NCBI GenBank assembly: GCA_036338435.1
Contig: JAYZCG010000021.1
Location: forward strand, 1 to 30,408
Length of the DNA stretch: 30,408 nucleotides
Reading direction: 5' to 3'
From: JAPYTY01 sp036338435
Lineage (GTDB): Bacteria; Acidobacteriota; UBA6911; RPQK01; JADFOI01
In this document: positions 1-7,623 of the stretch, piece by piece
Position numbering within the stretch: position 1 is the first letter of the stretch
Layout: every line of letters begins with the position of its first letter
The notes under the pieces: generated by a model
Told to the model about the DNA's origin: nothing
Databases searched by the model: none
Seen by the model: the letters and a program-made list of their open reading frames with translations, nothing else
Program-made: the position numbers and the translations under genes

Positions 1-1
1 A

Positions 2-289
2 GTCGGATATTCTATCAACGACACTATTGTGGTGTTTGATAGGGTCCGGGAGAACTTGAGATTGATGCGTCGAGATGATTTAGCTACGGTTATAAATGTT
101 AGCATTAACCAGACCCTGAATCGAACGATTATGACTTCTGGGATGACTTTCTTGGCGGTTTTCTCCCTATATCTTTTTGGTGGGCAGGTACTCAGTGGAT
201 TCTCTTTTGCTCTTGTGATCGGGATACTTGTGGGAACCTATTCATCGATTGCCATTGCCAGTCCGATTGTTTTTTGGTGGAAGAAATAA
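2..289 (+). CDS. secF: Protein translocase subunit SecF, C-terminal end (partial)
   Basis: The reading frame is open from base 2, so the gene begins before the window. About 95 residues of the C-terminus are present. The first residues, VGYSINDTIVVFDRVRENLR, contain the D-T-I-V-V-F-D-R signature of the last membrane region of the SecD/SecF family. A membrane stretch (RTIMTSGMTFLAVFSLYLFG) and a second one (residues about 72-92 of the fragment) follow, and the chain ends in a basic WWKK tail, as SecF proteins often do. SecF works with SecD at the SecYEG channel and uses the proton gradient to help pull exported proteins across the inner membrane. I prefer SecF to SecD because of the short C-terminus and lack of anything after the last helix. 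An internal GTG at 29 is not a real start. Confidence 0.9.
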   Translation, partial: VGYSINDTIVVFDRVRENLRLMRRDDLATVINVSINQTLNRTIMTSGMTFLAVFSLYLFGGQVLSGFSFALVIGILVGTYSSIAIASPIVFWWKK

Positions 290-305
290 TTGGTGGAAGA
301 AATAA
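274..305 (+). repeat. Perfect 16-bp tandem duplication across the secF stop
   Basis: The unit TTGGTGGAAGAAATAA occurs twice back to back at 274-289 and 290-305. The first copy encodes the last residues and TAA stop of secF. The second copy is outside the reading frame's end and duplicates the stop. This looks like a replication-slippage duplication with no effect on the protein. Confidence 0.95.
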
Positions 306-422
306 ATGGAAAAGAAAAAGAGCTTTTCAATACTAAATAGACAATCAAGTGAGTTGAAGAGGGCTTGTTAATGTAGGACTTTTTCATTGTGCACTAATGT
401 TCGTAAAGGGAAGAAAAGTGCC

Positions 423-451
423 TTGACTCCATTTAAGGCCAGTAGTACTAT
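423..451 (+). promoter_or_regulatory. Sigma70-type promoter for the tonB operon
   Basis: TTGACT (423-428) and TACTAT (446-451) are separated by 17 bases, which is the optimal spacing. Each hexamer matches the consensus at five and four or more positions respectively. Transcription would start near 458, giving a leader of about 70 bases before the tonB ATG. The rest of the 290-529 gap shows nothing else I can name. The call is by consensus match only. Confidence 0.6.
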
Positions 452-529
452 TGCCCATCGCAGGAAAGTCATTCTTTTGGCTGTTCCTAGTGGTTACTGA
501 AGAGATTCGTAGGATGAGGAAGGGAACTA

Positions 530-1270
530 ATGTTTGAAAATCTGATTGAATCTACCGACGAAGTTGATGGCCGTAGCAAGAAGACGATGCTGGTTTCCTT
601 TGCCGTTCATTCGCTCGTCATTGTAACGATGATCGTGCTTCCCCTCTACTACTATGATGCATTGCCGGATCAGGAGTTACTAACATTTCTTGCTGCACCA
701 CCACCACCACCACCGCCACCACCACCACCACCACCACCAGCTGCACCCCCTCCGCCGGTGAAGCGGGTACAGGTTGTGAAATTGGATGCTTCGCAGTTTG
801 TGGCGCCCAAGGAGATCCCCGAGGAGATTCCTCCCCCCATGGAGGATATTCCGGAGATTTCCAGTGTAGTTCAGACTGGAGGGGGAGGTATTCTGGGCGG
901 AGTGCCGGGAGGCGTTGTTGGTAACGTACTGTCTTCGATTCCTTCTGCTGCACCACCACCACCACCACCACCAAAAAAGAAGGATCCAATTCGTGTGGGC
1001 GGAAACGTTCAGTCTTCCAAGCTTATTAAGAGAGTAGAGCCTGTTTATCCCGAATTGGCCAAGCGTGCACGTGTTCAAGGAATAGTATTACTTCAGGTAA
1101 CAGTAGGCGAATTTGGTGAGGTTGCTGAGGTCAAGATTATCAGGGGGCATCCGTTGTTGAACGATGAGGCAGTCAAAGCGGTAAGCCAGTGGCAATATTC
1201 GCCCACCCTGCTTAATGGGGAGCCGGTCGCAGTCATTGCAACTGTGACGGTAAACTTTATACTTAATTAG
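530..1270 (+). CDS. tonB: TonB family energy-transducing protein
   Basis: TonB carries energy from the ExbB-ExbD motor in the inner membrane across the periplasm to outer-membrane transporters. The 246-residue protein has a short cytoplasmic N-terminus, one membrane segment (about residues 19-41), and a proline-rich periplasmic spacer with 14 consecutive prolines (57-70). A Gly-rich stretch (117-131), a second tract of 7 prolines (142-148) and a C-terminal TonB domain (about 155-246) follow. The domain has the PVYP motif (171-174), the RVQGIV strand and the RGHPLLNDEAVKAVSQW helix typical of TonB_C. The start at ATG 530 has a purine-rich GAGGAAGG site just upstream. It leads an operon with exbB, two exbD genes and a TPR lipoprotein. 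The architecture resembles acidobacterial TonB proteins. The substrate receptors it serves are not in the window. Confidence 0.92.
   Translation: MFENLIESTDEVDGRSKKTMLVSFAVHSLVIVTMIVLPLYYYDALPDQELLTFLAAPPPPPPPPPPPPPPAAPPPPVKRVQVVKLDASQFVAPKEIPEEIPPPMEDIPEISSVVQTGGGGILGGVPGGVVGNVLSSIPSAAPPPPPPPKKKDPIRVGGNVQSSKLIKRVEPVYPELAKRARVQGIVLLQVTVGEFGEVAEVKIIRGHPLLNDEAVKAVSQWQYSPTLLNGEPVAVIATVTVNFILN
698..739 (+). repeat. CCA trinucleotide tract coding for 14 prolines
   Basis: Fourteen proline codons in a row, nearly all CCA with one CCG. A second run of seven CCA codons lies at 953-973. Such simple repeats can change length in steps of three bases without breaking the frame. On the opposite strand they create artificial poly-Trp or poly-Val frames that are not genes. 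Confidence 0.9.
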
Positions 1271-1334
1271 TATTTAGGTACGTTATCAGAATTTATGTGT
1301 ATGAGAACAAACTGGATAGTTTTTGGAGGTATGT

Positions 1335-1967
1335 ATGACTAGTTTCATGGAGATGTGGGGACAGATGGGTTTTTTGGCAAAGGCGGTTGTGGTGGTCCTT
1401 ATCATCCAGTCGGTGTGGTCGATTTCAGTTATGATTGAGAGATACCTTGCCTATAGAGCTGCGATCAACGAATCCAAGGAATTTGCTCCAGCCCTTTCCG
1501 AGGCTTTGCAAAGTGGCAATATGAGTGAGGCCGCTGACTTGGCGGGGCAGTATGAGAAAAGCCATCTAGCCAAAGTGTTGGGAGCTGGGTTGCAGGAGAA
1601 GAACGTTGAAGCGGCTGGAAGAGCGTTGGAGAGAGCCACGGGAGTCACTATTGAGCAGTTTAGGAGGGGTCTGGGTGGCTTGGCCACGATCGGTGCTACG
1701 GCACCCTTTGTGGGGCTCTTTGGAACCACGGTTGGAATCATTAACGCATTTCAGGGCATGACGGCAGGAGAGACAACAGGTTTGGCCGCGGTAGCCGGCG
1801 GAATATCCGAAGCACTCGTTGCAACGGCGATGGGGCTTTTTGTGGCAGTTCCTGCGGTTTGGATGTACAACTATTTCTCTACCAAAGTTGAGTCATTTGT
1901 AGTGGAAATGAACAATTCATCTTCTGAATTGATCGATTTCTTCCTAAAGCGAGGAGCTAGCGAATAA
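1335..1967 (+). CDS. exbB: MotA/TolQ/ExbB proton channel family protein
   Basis: ExbB forms the pentameric inner-membrane stator that, with ExbD, turns proton flow into TonB motion. The 210-residue protein has an N-terminal membrane segment (about residues 12-34, FLAKAVVVVLIIQSVWSISV) and a cytoplasmic region (about 36-110). A helix pair follows with the family signature LGGLATIGATAPFVGLFGTT (about 114-133) and a last hydrophobic helix (about 155-180). I chose ATG 1335 because GGAGG sits at 1325-1329; an upstream in-frame TTG at 1323 would put the ribosome site inside the gene. It shares one base with the next gene (TAATG), so translation is probably coupled. TolQ is the alternative name within this family, but the neighbouring TonB favours ExbB. 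Confidence 0.92.
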   Translation: MTSFMEMWGQMGFLAKAVVVVLIIQSVWSISVMIERYLAYRAAINESKEFAPALSEALQSGNMSEAADLAGQYEKSHLAKVLGAGLQEKNVEAAGRALERATGVTIEQFRRGLGGLATIGATAPFVGLFGTTVGIINAFQGMTAGETTGLAAVAGGISEALVATAMGLFVAVPAVWMYNYFSTKVESFVVEMNNSSSELIDFFLKRGASE

Positions 1968-2392
1968 TGTCAATGAGTGGCGGTGGTAGCGGTAGTGGAG
2001 TGACTGCGGACATTAATGTCACTCCGTTAGCTGATGTGATGTTAGTGCTACTTATTATTTTTATGCTAACGGTTCCACTCTTGCAGGAAGGCGTTTACGT
2101 CAACAAGGCCACTGCCAAAAATGCTCAGGAAGCTCCTTTGGTCGATGATGAAAATGCAACCATGGTAACCGTGACTCGAAATGGCCAAGTTTATATTAAT
2201 CGTGATCTAGTACCCGATGATGAGATTATTGAACAGTTAGTCGATCAGGTTTCACGTGCTCCTGAATTGCCCTTGTTTGTCAAAGGGGATGTTGCAGTTC
2301 CTTATGGAACAGTGGTGGAACTTGTAACACGAGCTCGTGAGGCTGGAGTGGAACAGATCGGTTTGATGGTAGATCGAGAAAAGGAAGAATAG
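1967..2392 (+). CDS. exbD: ExbD/TolR biopolymer transport protein (first copy)
   Basis: ExbD is the partner of ExbB in the proton-driven motor. The 141-residue chain has a Gly/Ser-rich cytoplasmic N-terminus, then INVTPLADVMLVLLIIFM, the single ExbD/TolR membrane helix. Asp23 sits at the start of that helix, the proton-carrying position in this family. The periplasmic domain ends with the usual PYGTVVELVTRAREAGVEQI-type helix and the strand IGLMVD. Its start overlaps the exbB stop by one base. A second, diverged exbD follows 13 bases later, and both keep the Asp, so both are likely functional in a mixed motor. Confidence 0.92.
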   Translation: MSMSGGGSGSGVTADINVTPLADVMLVLLIIFMLTVPLLQEGVYVNKATAKNAQEAPLVDDENATMVTVTRNGQVYINRDLVPDDEIIEQLVDQVSRAPELPLFVKGDVAVPYGTVVELVTRAREAGVEQIGLMVDREKEE

Positions 2393-2405
2393 AGGTAAAA
2401 CGATA

Positions 2406-2822
2406 ATGGGAATGTCAGCGGGAACCGGTGGTGGCCCTTCATCAGATATAAATATCACTCCTTATATTGATATTTTGCTGGTTTTACTAATTATCTTCAT
2501 GGTAATTCAGCCGACCATCCAATATGACCTCCAGGCCCGTGTTCCGCAGGAGATGCCTGAAGATCTTCCCGAAGACTTGATTATCAAGTCGGACGCTATT
2601 GTTGTGTCCATCGATGCTCAGGGGAGACTGCGTATTAACCAGGACGATGCAACGCTTGATCAACTGGGAGCACAACTTTTCGGTATATACAGTGCCCGTG
2701 CCAACAAAAATATGTTCATCCAGGGAGATGCAGATCTTCCTTTTGGGGACGTGGTCAATATCATCGACATCGCCAAGGGTGCTGGCGTTGGAGATGTTGG
2801 TCTCATGACTCCTGACCAATAA
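2406..2822 (+). CDS. exbD: ExbD/TolR biopolymer transport protein (second copy)
   Basis: A second ExbD-type protein of 138 residues. It starts with a Gly-rich tail, then INITPYIDILLVLLIIFM, the membrane helix with Asp22 at the proton position. The C-terminal part has the family pattern of a small periplasmic domain (residues about 60-138), including GDADLPFGDVVNIIDIAKGA and VGLMTP. GAGGT at 2392-2396, overlapping the end of the previous gene, serves as ribosome site. The two ExbD proteins are clearly different in sequence, so this is an old duplication, probably giving a heteromeric ExbD dimer inside the ExbB ring. That last point is inference. Confidence 0.92.
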   Translation: MGMSAGTGGGPSSDINITPYIDILLVLLIIFMVIQPTIQYDLQARVPQEMPEDLPEDLIIKSDAIVVSIDAQGRLRINQDDATLDQLGAQLFGIYSARANKNMFIQGDADLPFGDVVNIIDIAKGAGVGDVGLMTPDQ

Positions 2823-2842
2823 CCAGTGGAGGTGGGTTTGGA

Positions 2843-3655
2843 ATGAATTTTTCCAGCAGACTCTGTGCCGTTGTGGCTGTTTTGACGGTGGGCTTGGTGG
2901 CATCTGGTTGTTCGGTAATCGATCAGCTTGCCGCTCGTGATGAGCTCAATCAGGGCGTTGGCGCCTATACGAATAAAAAATTTAATGAGGCCATTTCTCA
3001 TTTTGAGGAAGCCGTCGCTAGAGATCCGGAATTGACCCGGGCTTATCTTTACATGGCTATAGCCTACCGTGCTCAATACATTCCCCAGGGAACGAGTGCG
3101 GAAAATGTCACGTTTGCAAATAAGGCTATTGAAAATTTTGAGGCAGTTCTCGACAAGGCCAATCTAGAGAGCGAAGACGGTTTGGTTGATCGTGCTACGT
3201 CTATGGCGAACTTGGCGGGCCTCTACAGTGGAATGGGAGAATACGACCGTGCTAAGGAATGGTATAGGAATCGTATAGAGGTTGAGCCGGATAACCCGGA
3301 GCCGCTGTATGGAATTGCAACAATTAACTGGCAGCTCTCCTACGATGATACCGGTATGAACGGAGAAAGTGTTGAGTTTCTGGATCCGGAGCACGTTGTG
3401 TCCATTAATCTTTTGGTTGATGAAGGCATTGACAACTTGAAAAAGGCTTTGGAGCTTAATCCAGAGTATGTTGATGCTATGCAATACTTGAATCTCCTAT
3501 ACCGTGAAAAAGCCAAGTTAGAGACGGACGAGGGAGCCAAGGGTAAATGGGAATTGGAGGCAGATCGCTTGGCCTTGGATGCGCTTGACCTAAAGCGTAA
3601 AAAGGAAGCGGAAGAGGCAGAGGCACGTCGACGAGTAGGTGGTGACGCCGAGTAA
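2843..3655 (+). CDS. TPR-repeat lipoprotein linked to the TonB operon
   Basis: The N-terminus has a lipoprotein signal peptide with an ASGC box ending at Cys23, so the protein is probably lipid-anchored in the periplasm. The remaining part is tetratricopeptide repeats: residues about 33-66 (GVGAYTNKKFNEAISHFEEA, then ELTRAYLYMAIAYR) and about 115-150 (MANLAGLYSGMGEYDRAKEW, then NPEPLYGIA). A further repeat lies at about 185-215. The C-terminus is a charged Lys/Glu/Ala/Arg helix. GGAGGTG at 2828-2834 is a good ribosome site, and the gene is the last before a strong terminator, so it belongs to the TonB operon. It may be a periplasmic scaffold for the TonB machine or its receptors. The exact role is unknown. 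Confidence 0.8.
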   Translation: MNFSSRLCAVVAVLTVGLVASGCSVIDQLAARDELNQGVGAYTNKKFNEAISHFEEAVARDPELTRAYLYMAIAYRAQYIPQGTSAENVTFANKAIENFEAVLDKANLESEDGLVDRATSMANLAGLYSGMGEYDRAKEWYRNRIEVEPDNPEPLYGIATINWQLSYDDTGMNGESVEFLDPEHVVSINLLVDEGIDNLKKALELNPEYVDAMQYLNLLYREKAKLETDEGAKGKWELEADRLALDALDLKRKKEAEEAEARRRVGGDAE

Positions 3656-3682
3656 TCTTGCATTGAATCGTAAGGCAACTAT

Positions 3683-3717
3683 AAGGAGAGGGAATTTTAT
3701 CTCTCTCCTTTTTTTTT
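3683..3717 (+). terminator. Rho-independent terminator of the tonB operon
   Basis: An 11-bp stem (AAGGAGAGGGA with TCTCTCTCCTT, one G-U pair) closes a 6-base loop. It is followed by a run of seven further T residues (3711-3717). It lies 28 bases after the TPR lipoprotein stop. Confidence 0.9.
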
Positions 3718-3753
3718 GCTTTCGTGAAGACATGGTTTAACGTTTTCTCCACA

Positions 3754-3845
3754 GATCGGCCGGTTCTGACCGGTGATCAGTTAAAGGTCTATGGAACTGG
3801 TGTCAGCGGTACCGATGTCAGTAGACCCAAGTGAGACATCTTTTT
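3754..3845 (+). promoter_or_regulatory. Structured leader of rel, possible attenuator
   Basis: Three elements lie between the tonB terminator and rel. An imperfect hairpin spans 3754-3778 (GATCGG-CCGGT, loop TCTG, ACCGG-T-GATC). GGTCTA at 3786-3791 can pair with TAGACC at 3822-3827. GATGTC at 3814-3819 can pair with GACATC at 3835-3840, directly followed by TTTTT (3841-3845), which looks like a short terminator 28 bases before the rel ATG. The second and third pairings interfere with each other. The stems are short, so this is a candidate only. Confidence 0.3.
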
Positions 3846-3873
3846 CTCTAATCCAATGATAAGATGGGGTTAG

Positions 3874-6051
3874 ATGATTAGTTGTGAAGATCTTGAGAAA
3901 ACGATTCAAAAGCACCATCCAAGTGCGGATCTAGAACTTCTGAGAAAAGCTTATACTTTTTCAGCTCGTGAACACGGGGGACAAACTCGTCAGTCGGGGG
4001 AGCCCTATCTTTCCCATCCTCTTCAAGTAGCAAATATTTTAGCAGAAATGCAACTCGATGTTGCTTGTGTCAGTGTGGGATTACTGCACGATGTGGTTGA
4101 GGATACCTTAACTACGGTAGATGCCATCCGAGAGTATTTTGGAGAGGATATCGCTCATTTGGTGGACGGGGTCACCAAGATAAGCCAGATCAGATTTGCC
4201 TCGCGACAAGAGAAACAGGCGGAAAATTTCAGAAAACTCTTGCTAGCAATGGTGGATGACATCAGGGTTATATTGGTAAAGCTAGCTGATCGTCTTGACA
4301 ATCTTAGAACACTCGAATACCTGCCTCCTGAGAAGAGAAAAATAATTGCGAGGGAAACATTGGATGTCTATATTCCTATTGCTCATCGCCTAGGAATGGC
4401 CAAGGTACGAGGTGAAATGGAGGATTTGGCTTTTTTAAATTTGGATCCAGTCGCCTGTGAGAATATTTCAGACCAGATTGAGAGACAAAGGGCTAGTGTC
4501 GAACAGTTTAGCCAAGAAATAATGCAGTTAATGCGCGCGCGCTTTAAAGAAGAGGATATTAAAGCTACGATGGGCAATCGTGTCAAGCGCAACTACAGTA
4601 CTTACCAGAAGATAAAACAACAAAAAATTGGGATTGATCAAGTGCATGACTTGTTAGCTATTCGTATCCTTGTGGATACGGTAAGCGAGTGCTACACCAT
4701 ACTAGGAATTGTTCACGATATGTGGAATCCAGTTCCGGGAAGAATCAAGGATTTTATTGCCACACCTCGACGGAACCAATACCAGTCACTGCATACAACG
4801 GTGGTAAGTCCTGATGGGGGTACATTTGAGTTACAAATCAGAACTCATGAGATGGATAGAGTTGCCGAAGAGGGAATAGCAGCACATTGGAAGTACAAAG
4901 AGGGAAAACTGGGAAAAGATAAGGATGATAAGCGTTTTCAATGGTTGCGACAGCTACTAGAGTGGCAACATGAGGTTAACGATCCCCATCAGTTTTTAAG
5001 TAATCTAAAGATTGATCTCTACCCCGAAGAAGTCTACACCTTTACTCCTCGAGGAGAGGTGATCACACTGCCACGGGGTACGACTCCAGTGGACTTTGCT
5101 TATGCTATTCACACAGAAGTCGGTCACAAGTGCGTGGGGGCAAGGATAAACGGACGCATTGTTCCTCTGAAATATAAACTGAATAACGGAGAGATGGTTG
5201 AGATTGTAACGGCCAAGGGCGCACAGCCCAACCGTGAATGGTTGAATTTTGTCAAAACCTCGCGTGCCAGAAATGCTCTAAGGCGATGGATTAATCTGAA
5301 GAAAAAAGAAGAAGCAGTCACGTTAGGAAAGAAGTTGCTTCAAGACAACGCTCGAGTCTATAAAATCACACTAAAAAAATACAAAGACAAGTTGGATACT
5401 CTTGTCACTGATTTGGAATTTTCCCAGAAGGATGATCTATTCGCCGCGGTTGGATTTGGTACTCTGTCCCCTCGGCAGGTACTTGGGTATTTGGATCCCA
5501 AGAAAATTGAAGAGGGCGCTCAGGAGGATGTAGAGTCAAAATTTACTCAAGTCGTAAAAAAGGTTCTGAGGCGTTCAGATGTCGCTATTCAGGTGAGTGG
5601 GCATGATGACATATTAGTCTCTCGGGCTCAGTGTTGTGATCCTATTCGGGGTGAGGAGATAATGGGTTACATGACCTCTGGGAGGGGTGTTTCAGTTCAC
5701 TCTGTTGACTGTTCAAACATTGAGAAATTTCTGTTGGATCCAGAACGAAAGATAAAAGTGACATGGACAACGGATGGGCAAAAGACGATCTATCCTATTC
5801 GATTACTTGTTTCTACCGAAGATCGAAAGGGCATTTTAGCTGATATTACTTCGGCTGTTTCAACAGTGAAAACAAATATTGCAAATGTGAATGCGGACAT
5901 TGTAGATAATTGTTATGGACTCATTGACATGACTGTCGACATCAATGATGCACAACATCTAGATGAGGTCATGAACTGTGTCAAAGCTATCCGGGGTGTA
6001 CGGGACATTGAACGTTCCAGAAACCCAGCAAACCGGAAGAGTAAGCGCTGA
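3874..6051 (+). CDS. rel: Bifunctional (p)ppGpp synthetase/hydrolase (RelA/SpoT homologue)
   Basis: This 725-residue protein makes and breaks the stringent-response alarmone (p)ppGpp. The hydrolase HD domain is intact: His48, His72-Asp73 (in LLHDVVEDT) and Asp139 (in KLADRLDN). The synthetase domain has Asp259 (HDLLAIR), GRIKDFIATPRRNQYQSLHT and Glu319 (FELQIRT). The R-x-K-D motif at 290-293 is the type found in bifunctional Rel/SpoT proteins rather than the E-x-D-D of monofunctional RelA. A TGS domain (about 385-447), a helical and Cys-containing region (QCCDPIRGEEIMGYM, about 587-601) and a C-terminal ACT domain (about 645-720) complete the standard long form. It is the only RSH protein in the window and is probably the cell's main one. 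The ATG at 3874 has only a weak ribosome site (ATGGGG). The leader may be regulated. Confidence 0.95.
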   Translation: MISCEDLEKTIQKHHPSADLELLRKAYTFSAREHGGQTRQSGEPYLSHPLQVANILAEMQLDVACVSVGLLHDVVEDTLTTVDAIREYFGEDIAHLVDGVTKISQIRFASRQEKQAENFRKLLLAMVDDIRVILVKLADRLDNLRTLEYLPPEKRKIIARETLDVYIPIAHRLGMAKVRGEMEDLAFLNLDPVACENISDQIERQRASVEQFSQEIMQLMRARFKEEDIKATMGNRVKRNYSTYQKIKQQKIGIDQVHDLLAIRILVDTVSECYTILGIVHDMWNPVPGRIKDFIATPRRNQYQSLHTTVVSPDGGTFELQIRTHEMDRVAEEGIAAHWKYKEGKLGKDKDDKRFQWLRQLLEWQHEVNDPHQFLSNLKIDLYPEEVYTFTPRGEVITLPRGTTPVDFAYAIHTEVGHKCVGARINGRIVPLKYKLNNGEMVEIVTAKGAQPNREWLNFVKTSRARNALRRWINLKKKEEAVTLGKKLLQDNARVYKITLKKYKDKLDTLVTDLEFSQKDDLFAAVGFGTLSPRQVLGYLDPKKIEEGAQEDVESKFTQVVKKVLRRSDVAIQVSGHDDILVSRAQCCDPIRGEEIMGYMTSGRGVSVHSVDCSNIEKFLLDPERKIKVTWTTDGQKTIYPIRLLVSTEDRKGILADITSAVSTVKTNIANVNADIVDNCYGLIDMTVDINDAQHLDEVMNCVKAIRGVRDIERSRNPANRKSKR

Positions 6052-6102
6052 ATAGGGCATTCGGCCAATCCTATGTTGGGAAAAATCTAGGAGCAAGAGT
6101 GC

Positions 6103-6300
6103 CTACACAATTGAAGGTTTTTGGACTTTGCCAGCTTTAAGGCATTGGGTGCAAACCCTCATGCGGCATACGGTACCATGCACGACGGCACGTACACGTT
6201 GTAGGTTTGGGTTCCAACGGCGCTTTGTTAAGTTGTGAGCGTGTGAGACGTTATTGCCAAAGCGAGGCCCCTTTCCGCAAATCTCACAAACTTTCGACAT
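6103..6300 (-). CDS. rpmB: 50S ribosomal protein L28
   Basis: The 65-residue protein begins MSKVCEICGKGPRFGNNVSH, the classic L28 start, and has the NLQRVR and VCTQCLKAGKV segments. Both CxxC pairs (CEIC and CTQC) are present, so this is the zinc-binding form of L28. A GGAGG site at 6306-6310 lies five bases before the ATG at 6300. An in-frame upstream ATG at 6312 would place this site inside the gene and is rejected. It is a single-gene unit read toward rel, with its own promoter. No clear terminator is visible in the 51 bases between it and the rel stop. Confidence 0.95.
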   Translation of the reverse strand: MSKVCEICGKGPRFGNNVSHAHNLTKRRWNPNLQRVRAVVHGTVCRMRVCTQCLKAGKVQKPSIV

Positions 6301-6333
6301 AGCTACCTCCAAAAACAGTCCCTAGGACGCGTA

Positions 6334-6363
6334 ATTAAAGCATTCTGTGCCTATTTCTGTCAA
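6334..6363 (-). promoter_or_regulatory. Sigma70-type promoter of rpmB
   Basis: On the minus strand TTGACA (6363-6358) is followed after 18 bases by TTTAAT (6339-6334). The -35 is a perfect match and the -10 matches five of six. The predicted start, near 6327, gives a leader of about 27 bases ending in a strong GGAGG. The rest of the 6301-6561 gap is recA upstream DNA with no convincing promoter or LexA site. Confidence 0.65.
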
Positions 6364-6561
6364 CACTGATGGGAAAACGAATCGGTATTTTTCTTCCTAT
6401 TCTTTTTGTTTTCCCGAAGTTGGTTCATTCCATCAAGAGTAATCTATGTATTTCTGTGTGACGGGAGTTCAAAATCCTCGTCGGGGGCATGGGTTAAAAT
6501 GACAAGTCAAAATAGCAATCTGAACGGTGCGATAGCAAGACCATTAAGGAAAGGTGAAATC

Positions 6562-7596
6562 ATGAGTGAAGAGCGTAACAAACAGCGAGCCATCGACACG
6601 GCTCTGACCCAGATTGAGAGGCAATTTGGGAAGGGGTCAATTATGAAACTAGGTGACCAGACCACTTTTGACGTTCCGGTCATTTCCACTGGATCCATAT
6701 CCATTGATGCGGCCCTAGGCATTGGAGGTTTACCACGTGGGCGAGTTGTTGAGGTCTATGGTCCAGAAGCAAGTGGGAAGACAACCGTTGCGTTACATGC
6801 CATTGCTGAAGCCCAACGACAGGGGGGAACAGCTGCTTTCATTGATGCCGAACACGCAATGGATGCTGAATATGCGGGCAATCTTGGAGTAAACATTGAG
6901 GATCTACTAGTTTCCCAACCCGATAGTGGTGAGCAGGCGTTAGAGATTGCTGAGATGCTAGTGCGCAGTGGTGCGATTGATATTCTGGTTGTTGATTCGG
7001 TAGCAGCCCTAGTCCCTCGTGCGGAATTGGACGGAGAAATGGGTGACTCACATGTAGGGCTCCATGCCCGTTTGATGTCCCAGGCTTTACGAAAATTAAC
7101 AGGTATCGTTGCTAAGTCCAACACTTGTCTGATTTTCATCAACCAAATTCGAGAGAAGATTGGAATAATGTTTGGTAATCCGGAGACGACTACAGGGGGA
7201 CGAGCACTCAAATTTTATTCTTCGGTGCGTCTAGAGATCCGACGCATTGCTGCCATTAAGGATGGCGAGGAGAATGTTGGGAATCGTACCAAAACTAAGA
7301 TCGTTAAGAACAAAATGGCTCCACCCTTCAAGGAAGCTGAGTTTGATATCAACTTCGGACTAGGCATTTCCCGGGAAGGGGAACTGCTCGACCTTGCCGT
7401 TATTCACAAAATTGTAGAGAAAAGTGGCTCATGGTTTTCGTACGGTCAGGATAGACTAGGACAGGGACGCGAAAATGCCAAGACCTTTCTTCGAGAGAAT
7501 GCTGACATCACAGCGAAAGTTGAGCGCGAGGTCAAGGTGGCTCTAGGGATCCCCATGCCCCTACAGGAAGTAGAAACTGCTGAAGCTGCTAGTTAA
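6562..7596 (+). CDS. recA: Recombinase RecA
   Basis: RecA pairs homologous DNA and triggers LexA cleavage. The 344-residue product has the usual length. It shows the N-terminal helix (RAIDTALTQIERQFGKGSIM), the Walker A motif GPEASGKTT, the Walker B strand (IDILVVDSVAAL) and the L1 region (ELDGEMGDSHVGLHARLMSQ). The NQIREKIG(I/V)MFGNPETTTGGRALKFY block covers the L2 loop. The C-terminus is short and mildly acidic. The reading frame is open upstream to 6406, but the family N-terminus and the AAAGGTGA ribosome site fix the start at ATG 6562. The upstream 260 bases contain no recognisable SOS box of the E. coli or Bacillus type, but LexA sites differ among phyla. Confidence 0.97.
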   Translation: MSEERNKQRAIDTALTQIERQFGKGSIMKLGDQTTFDVPVISTGSISIDAALGIGGLPRGRVVEVYGPEASGKTTVALHAIAEAQRQGGTAAFIDAEHAMDAEYAGNLGVNIEDLLVSQPDSGEQALEIAEMLVRSGAIDILVVDSVAALVPRAELDGEMGDSHVGLHARLMSQALRKLTGIVAKSNTCLIFINQIREKIGIMFGNPETTTGGRALKFYSSVRLEIRRIAAIKDGEENVGNRTKTKIVKNKMAPPFKEAEFDINFGLGISREGELLDLAVIHKIVEKSGSWFSYGQDRLGQGRENAKTFLRENADITAKVEREVKVALGIPMPLQEVETAEAAS

Positions 7597-7615
7597 ACAT
7601 CTCTTCGATGTTTTT
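7595..7615. terminator. Small hairpin between convergent recA and TPR gene
   Basis: AAACATC (7595-7601) and GATGTTT (7607-7613) form a 7-bp stem with a five-base loop, followed by two more T bases. It overlaps the recA stop codon and sits in the 27-base gap between two convergent genes, so it may end transcription from both sides. The stem is A/T-rich and the U-tract short, so the call is weak. Confidence 0.35.
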
Positions 7616-7623
7616 CATGGTGG

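Noticed and set aside
618..1078. Minus-strand frames rich in Val or Trp opposite tonB
   Set aside because: They are the reverse reading of the CCA repeats and have no domain or ribosome site. The tonB frame on the plus strand explains the DNA.
6457..6493. T-arm-like sequence (GGGAGTTCAAAATCC) upstream of recA
   Set aside because: No acceptor, D or anticodon stem can be formed around it, so it is not a tRNA.
6406..6561. Upstream extension of the recA frame
   Set aside because: The extra 52 residues do not match RecA, and a proper ribosome site precedes ATG 6562.
6756..7211. Long minus-strand frame opposite recA
   Set aside because: It lies fully inside a well-conserved gene, shows no recognisable family and has biased composition typical of a shadow frame.
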